DNA of 64,000 nucleotides. It comes from Succinimonas sp045124755 (GTDB taxonomy: Bacteria; Pseudomonadota; Gammaproteobacteria; Enterobacterales; Succinivibrionaceae). Below the pieces are notes generated by a model that did no database searches, was not told the DNA's origin, and was given only the letters and a program-made list of their open reading frames with translations. Both the position numbers and the translations under genes were made by a program. This document shows positions 62,658 through 64,000 of this stretch, piece after piece. Location of the stretch: the NCBI RefSeq assembly GCF_045124755.1, contig NZ_JBGVMK010000120.1. The stretch is one strand, 5' to 3'. Numbering within the stretch: position 1 is the first letter of the stretch; each line of letters starts with the position of its first letter.

Positions 62658-63399
62658 TTATGAAATATCTCCCTAAGAAGTTCCCTGCCCGATTACCGAT
62701 AATCAAGCCCAAAATACCGATCCTGCTTATTCGAAAACATCCCTTCCTTCCCGAAAAAATGCTCCTTTCTGAAAGTATTACCCGGATCCGCCCCTCAAAA
62801 ACGCGGTCTGATTCTGCCGGGACATAACCTCGAAGAAGAACATGCGCCGGCGCTGACCGGAACTTCCGGGCTGTTTTTGTCCGAATGGCGTTTTCTGAAT
62901 TTGTGCCGCTGCTGACAGCTGCGGCACAAACCAGGGGGGCTGATATCAGACGTTTTCAGAAAAACAGAACACTATACATTAGACAGAGATTTTAGTGTTG
63001 TGTCAATTCCTTTGCATTGATTTATTACATAGGTAACAAATTATCCGTATTACTGTATCTTACGACCATAAATCTGCATTTAGCGAATTTTGCGGCATTT
63101 CAGTGATTTCAAAGGATTTGCGGGCAGGTTGAACGTAACTGTAAGCCTGCTTCAGGGCAGCGGGTGAAGTTCTCAGCATGAAAGCAATCCTGCGGTTAGA
63201 CCAGAAGATGATGATTGAGCGAAAGAATGGGAGATTTGACGGAAAAGGCTGCTCGGGATTATGGGAGCGATCTCAGATCTGGTTGTGACAGCGCAAAAAA
63301 AGACCGATGGAGGAATGTCCCGCATCGGTCTCATCATGGTTCGGGCATTTTCAGGGAATGAGGGAAATATCCGAATTCCCTGTTGTCAGAATCGCCGCG
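62658..63399. other. Intergenic 742 bp
   Basis: GC-rich near both ends with an AT-rich block at about 62955-63110, which may carry a promoter for the minus-strand zinc-pattern genes. No gene is supported. The terminator of the right-edge gene lies at 63295-63331. Confidence 0.45.
63295..63331 (-). terminator. Rho-independent terminator of the right-edge DUF6273 gene
   Basis: On the minus strand, a perfect 9-bp stem (arms 63323-63331 and 63301-63309) with a 13-base loop is followed by a run of T, about 70 bases past the stop at 63400. Confidence 0.85.
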
Positions 63400-64000
63400 C
63401 TACATCCGGATTCTGATGGCGGGTCTTACGGTATTCCCGGCATCATCCGCCTTCCCTACGGTTACGGTGCCGTCTGTCCAGACCAGTCGTCTCTGGCCCG
63501 GTTTCCGGCCCTTATCTCTGAGCCACCATGGTGAAAACCCATTGGTGCCGATAAAGGGATCCTCGTCCTTGCGTACCCGGGGCGCGGCCAGACATCTGGT
63601 AAAAAACAGTCTGGAGTAGCGGGGATCATCCCTCTTAAGACGTACTTTGGGAATCAGCCCGAGCTCCTTTTCGCTTAAGCAGAATACCATGTCACCGGAA
63701 TCCTCCAGCTGAAACAGCCGATCCCGTTCCATATCGTTGAAGGCCTCATTGAGGAACACGGTATTGAGCCAGGTTCTAAGAGAGCAGTCATCCCACATAA
63801 CGTTGCCGCCCTCCTCATTGAATTTGATGGTCTTCAGGCAGAACCGGCTCAGGAGGAGCGCGCTGTCATGCTCCACCTCCAGCACCAGCCATTCCAAGGG
63901 AGATCTGGGGCCGTCCGCTTCCGTCTGCCAGGTGCCCATTCTGATATACTCCTCTTTTACCGGCTCCGAGCCAAGATATTTCCGGCGCTTGGCAGGAGTG
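63400..64000 (-). CDS. DUF6273-type protein, 5' end beyond the window
   Basis: The minus-strand frame stays open through the right edge. Upstream of the first internal methionine (63939) it reads KRRKYLGSEPVKEEYIRMGT, which belongs to the domain, so the true start lies outside. Inside are LEWLVLEVEHDSALLLSRFC, SLRTWLNTVFLNEAF, MVFCLSEKEL, SPWWLRDKG and NTVRPAIRIRM, the same order as in the exported gene at 34667. At least 200 residues. Whether it has a signal peptide cannot be seen. Confidence 0.78.
   Translation of the reverse strand, partial: TPAKRRKYLGSEPVKEEYIRMGTWQTEADGPRSPLEWLVLEVEHDSALLLSRFCLKTIKFNEEGGNVMWDDCSLRTWLNTVFLNEAFNDMERDRLFQLEDSGDMVFCLSEKELGLIPKVRLKRDDPRYSRLFFTRCLAAPRVRKDEDPFIGTNGFSPWWLRDKGRKPGQRRLVWTDGTVTVGKADDAGNTVRPAIRIRM

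Noticed and set aside
1..64000. tRNA, rRNA or integrase/transposase genes
   Set aside because: Scanned for tRNA-like T-arms and for transposase or integrase motifs among the frames; none was convincing.

Overview
The window is a chromosomal segment of a bacterium, most likely a gut-type Gammaproteobacterium. The Succinivibrionaceae are my best guess; this is inference from gene style, not a database match. Support: RsuA, DapB, an FklB-type FKBP, NAD kinase, RecN, SbcCD and Bcp of proteobacterial type stand beside families common in anaerobic gut bacteria (AAA/PD-(D/E)XK ATPases, AAA_14/DUF4143 ATPases, DUF6273, COG5610-type HAD proteins). Most of the window is moderately GC-rich. The left end (about 1-4200), 14.4-17.2 kb and the stretches around the ATPase cassettes are visibly AT-rich and look acquired or decaying. 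No tRNA, rRNA, CRISPR array, transposase or phage gene was recognised.

Layout. 1-4.2 kb: a tandem array of one unrecognised protein family, four intact copies and two broken ones, all on the minus strand. 4.3-12.3 kb: housekeeping and regulatory genes on the minus strand (HAD-domain protein, RsuA, a BASS transporter, a NERD protein, a membrane protein with a degenerate GGDEF domain, DapB, FKBP isomerase). 12.6-18.1 kb: accessory genes, namely an AAA/nuclease ATPase, a frameshifted AlbA_2 ATP-binding protein preceded by the decayed 3' end of a PglX/BREX-like methyltransferase, and three unknown small genes. 18.8-21.7 kb: a GNAT acetyltransferase, an M48-like lipoprotein lacking its catalytic Glu, and a Sel1-repeat lipoprotein. 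22.3-29.7 kb: a compact seven-gene minus-strand cluster (COG5610 HAD protein, NodU/CmcH-type carbamoyltransferase, nucleotidyltransferase, small protein, DUF6270-like protein, GmhA-like isomerase, histidine phosphatase) that looks like a surface-glycan modification operon.

30-40 kb: NAD kinase, a chemoreceptor, a pyridoxal/pyridoxamine kinase, a DUF6273 exported protein, three tandem LRAT-like papain-fold proteins with variable Ala-rich amphipathic N-termini, Bcp peroxiredoxin, and one unknown. 40.4-45.7 kb: recN, then an AAA_14/DUF4143 ATPase bracketed by 33-bp-period repeats, a duplicated recN tail, and two tandem small membrane proteins, each behind a copy of the recN tail and the same promoter. 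45.9-55.5 kb: an oversized SbcC with SbcD, a small paralog of a gene at 16.3 kb, and an AMMECR1/MEMO pair. 56-59.3 kb: a second DUF4143 ATPase with 76-77-bp palindromic tandem repeats over its start, a truncated RelB/DinJ-type antitoxin behind it, and diverged duplicated flanks on both sides. 59.3-64 kb: aldo/keto reductase, a protein with a C-terminal PTH2 peptidyl-tRNA hydrolase domain, two CxxC-CxxC paralogs, and a DUF6273 gene running off the right edge.

The most unusual theme is that two unrelated-looking DUF4143 ATPase cassettes each carry their own iterated repeat arrays and each sit between duplicated pieces of chromosomal sequence. Next are the LRAT-like triplet, the decaying unknown family at the left end, and the possible BREX remnant.
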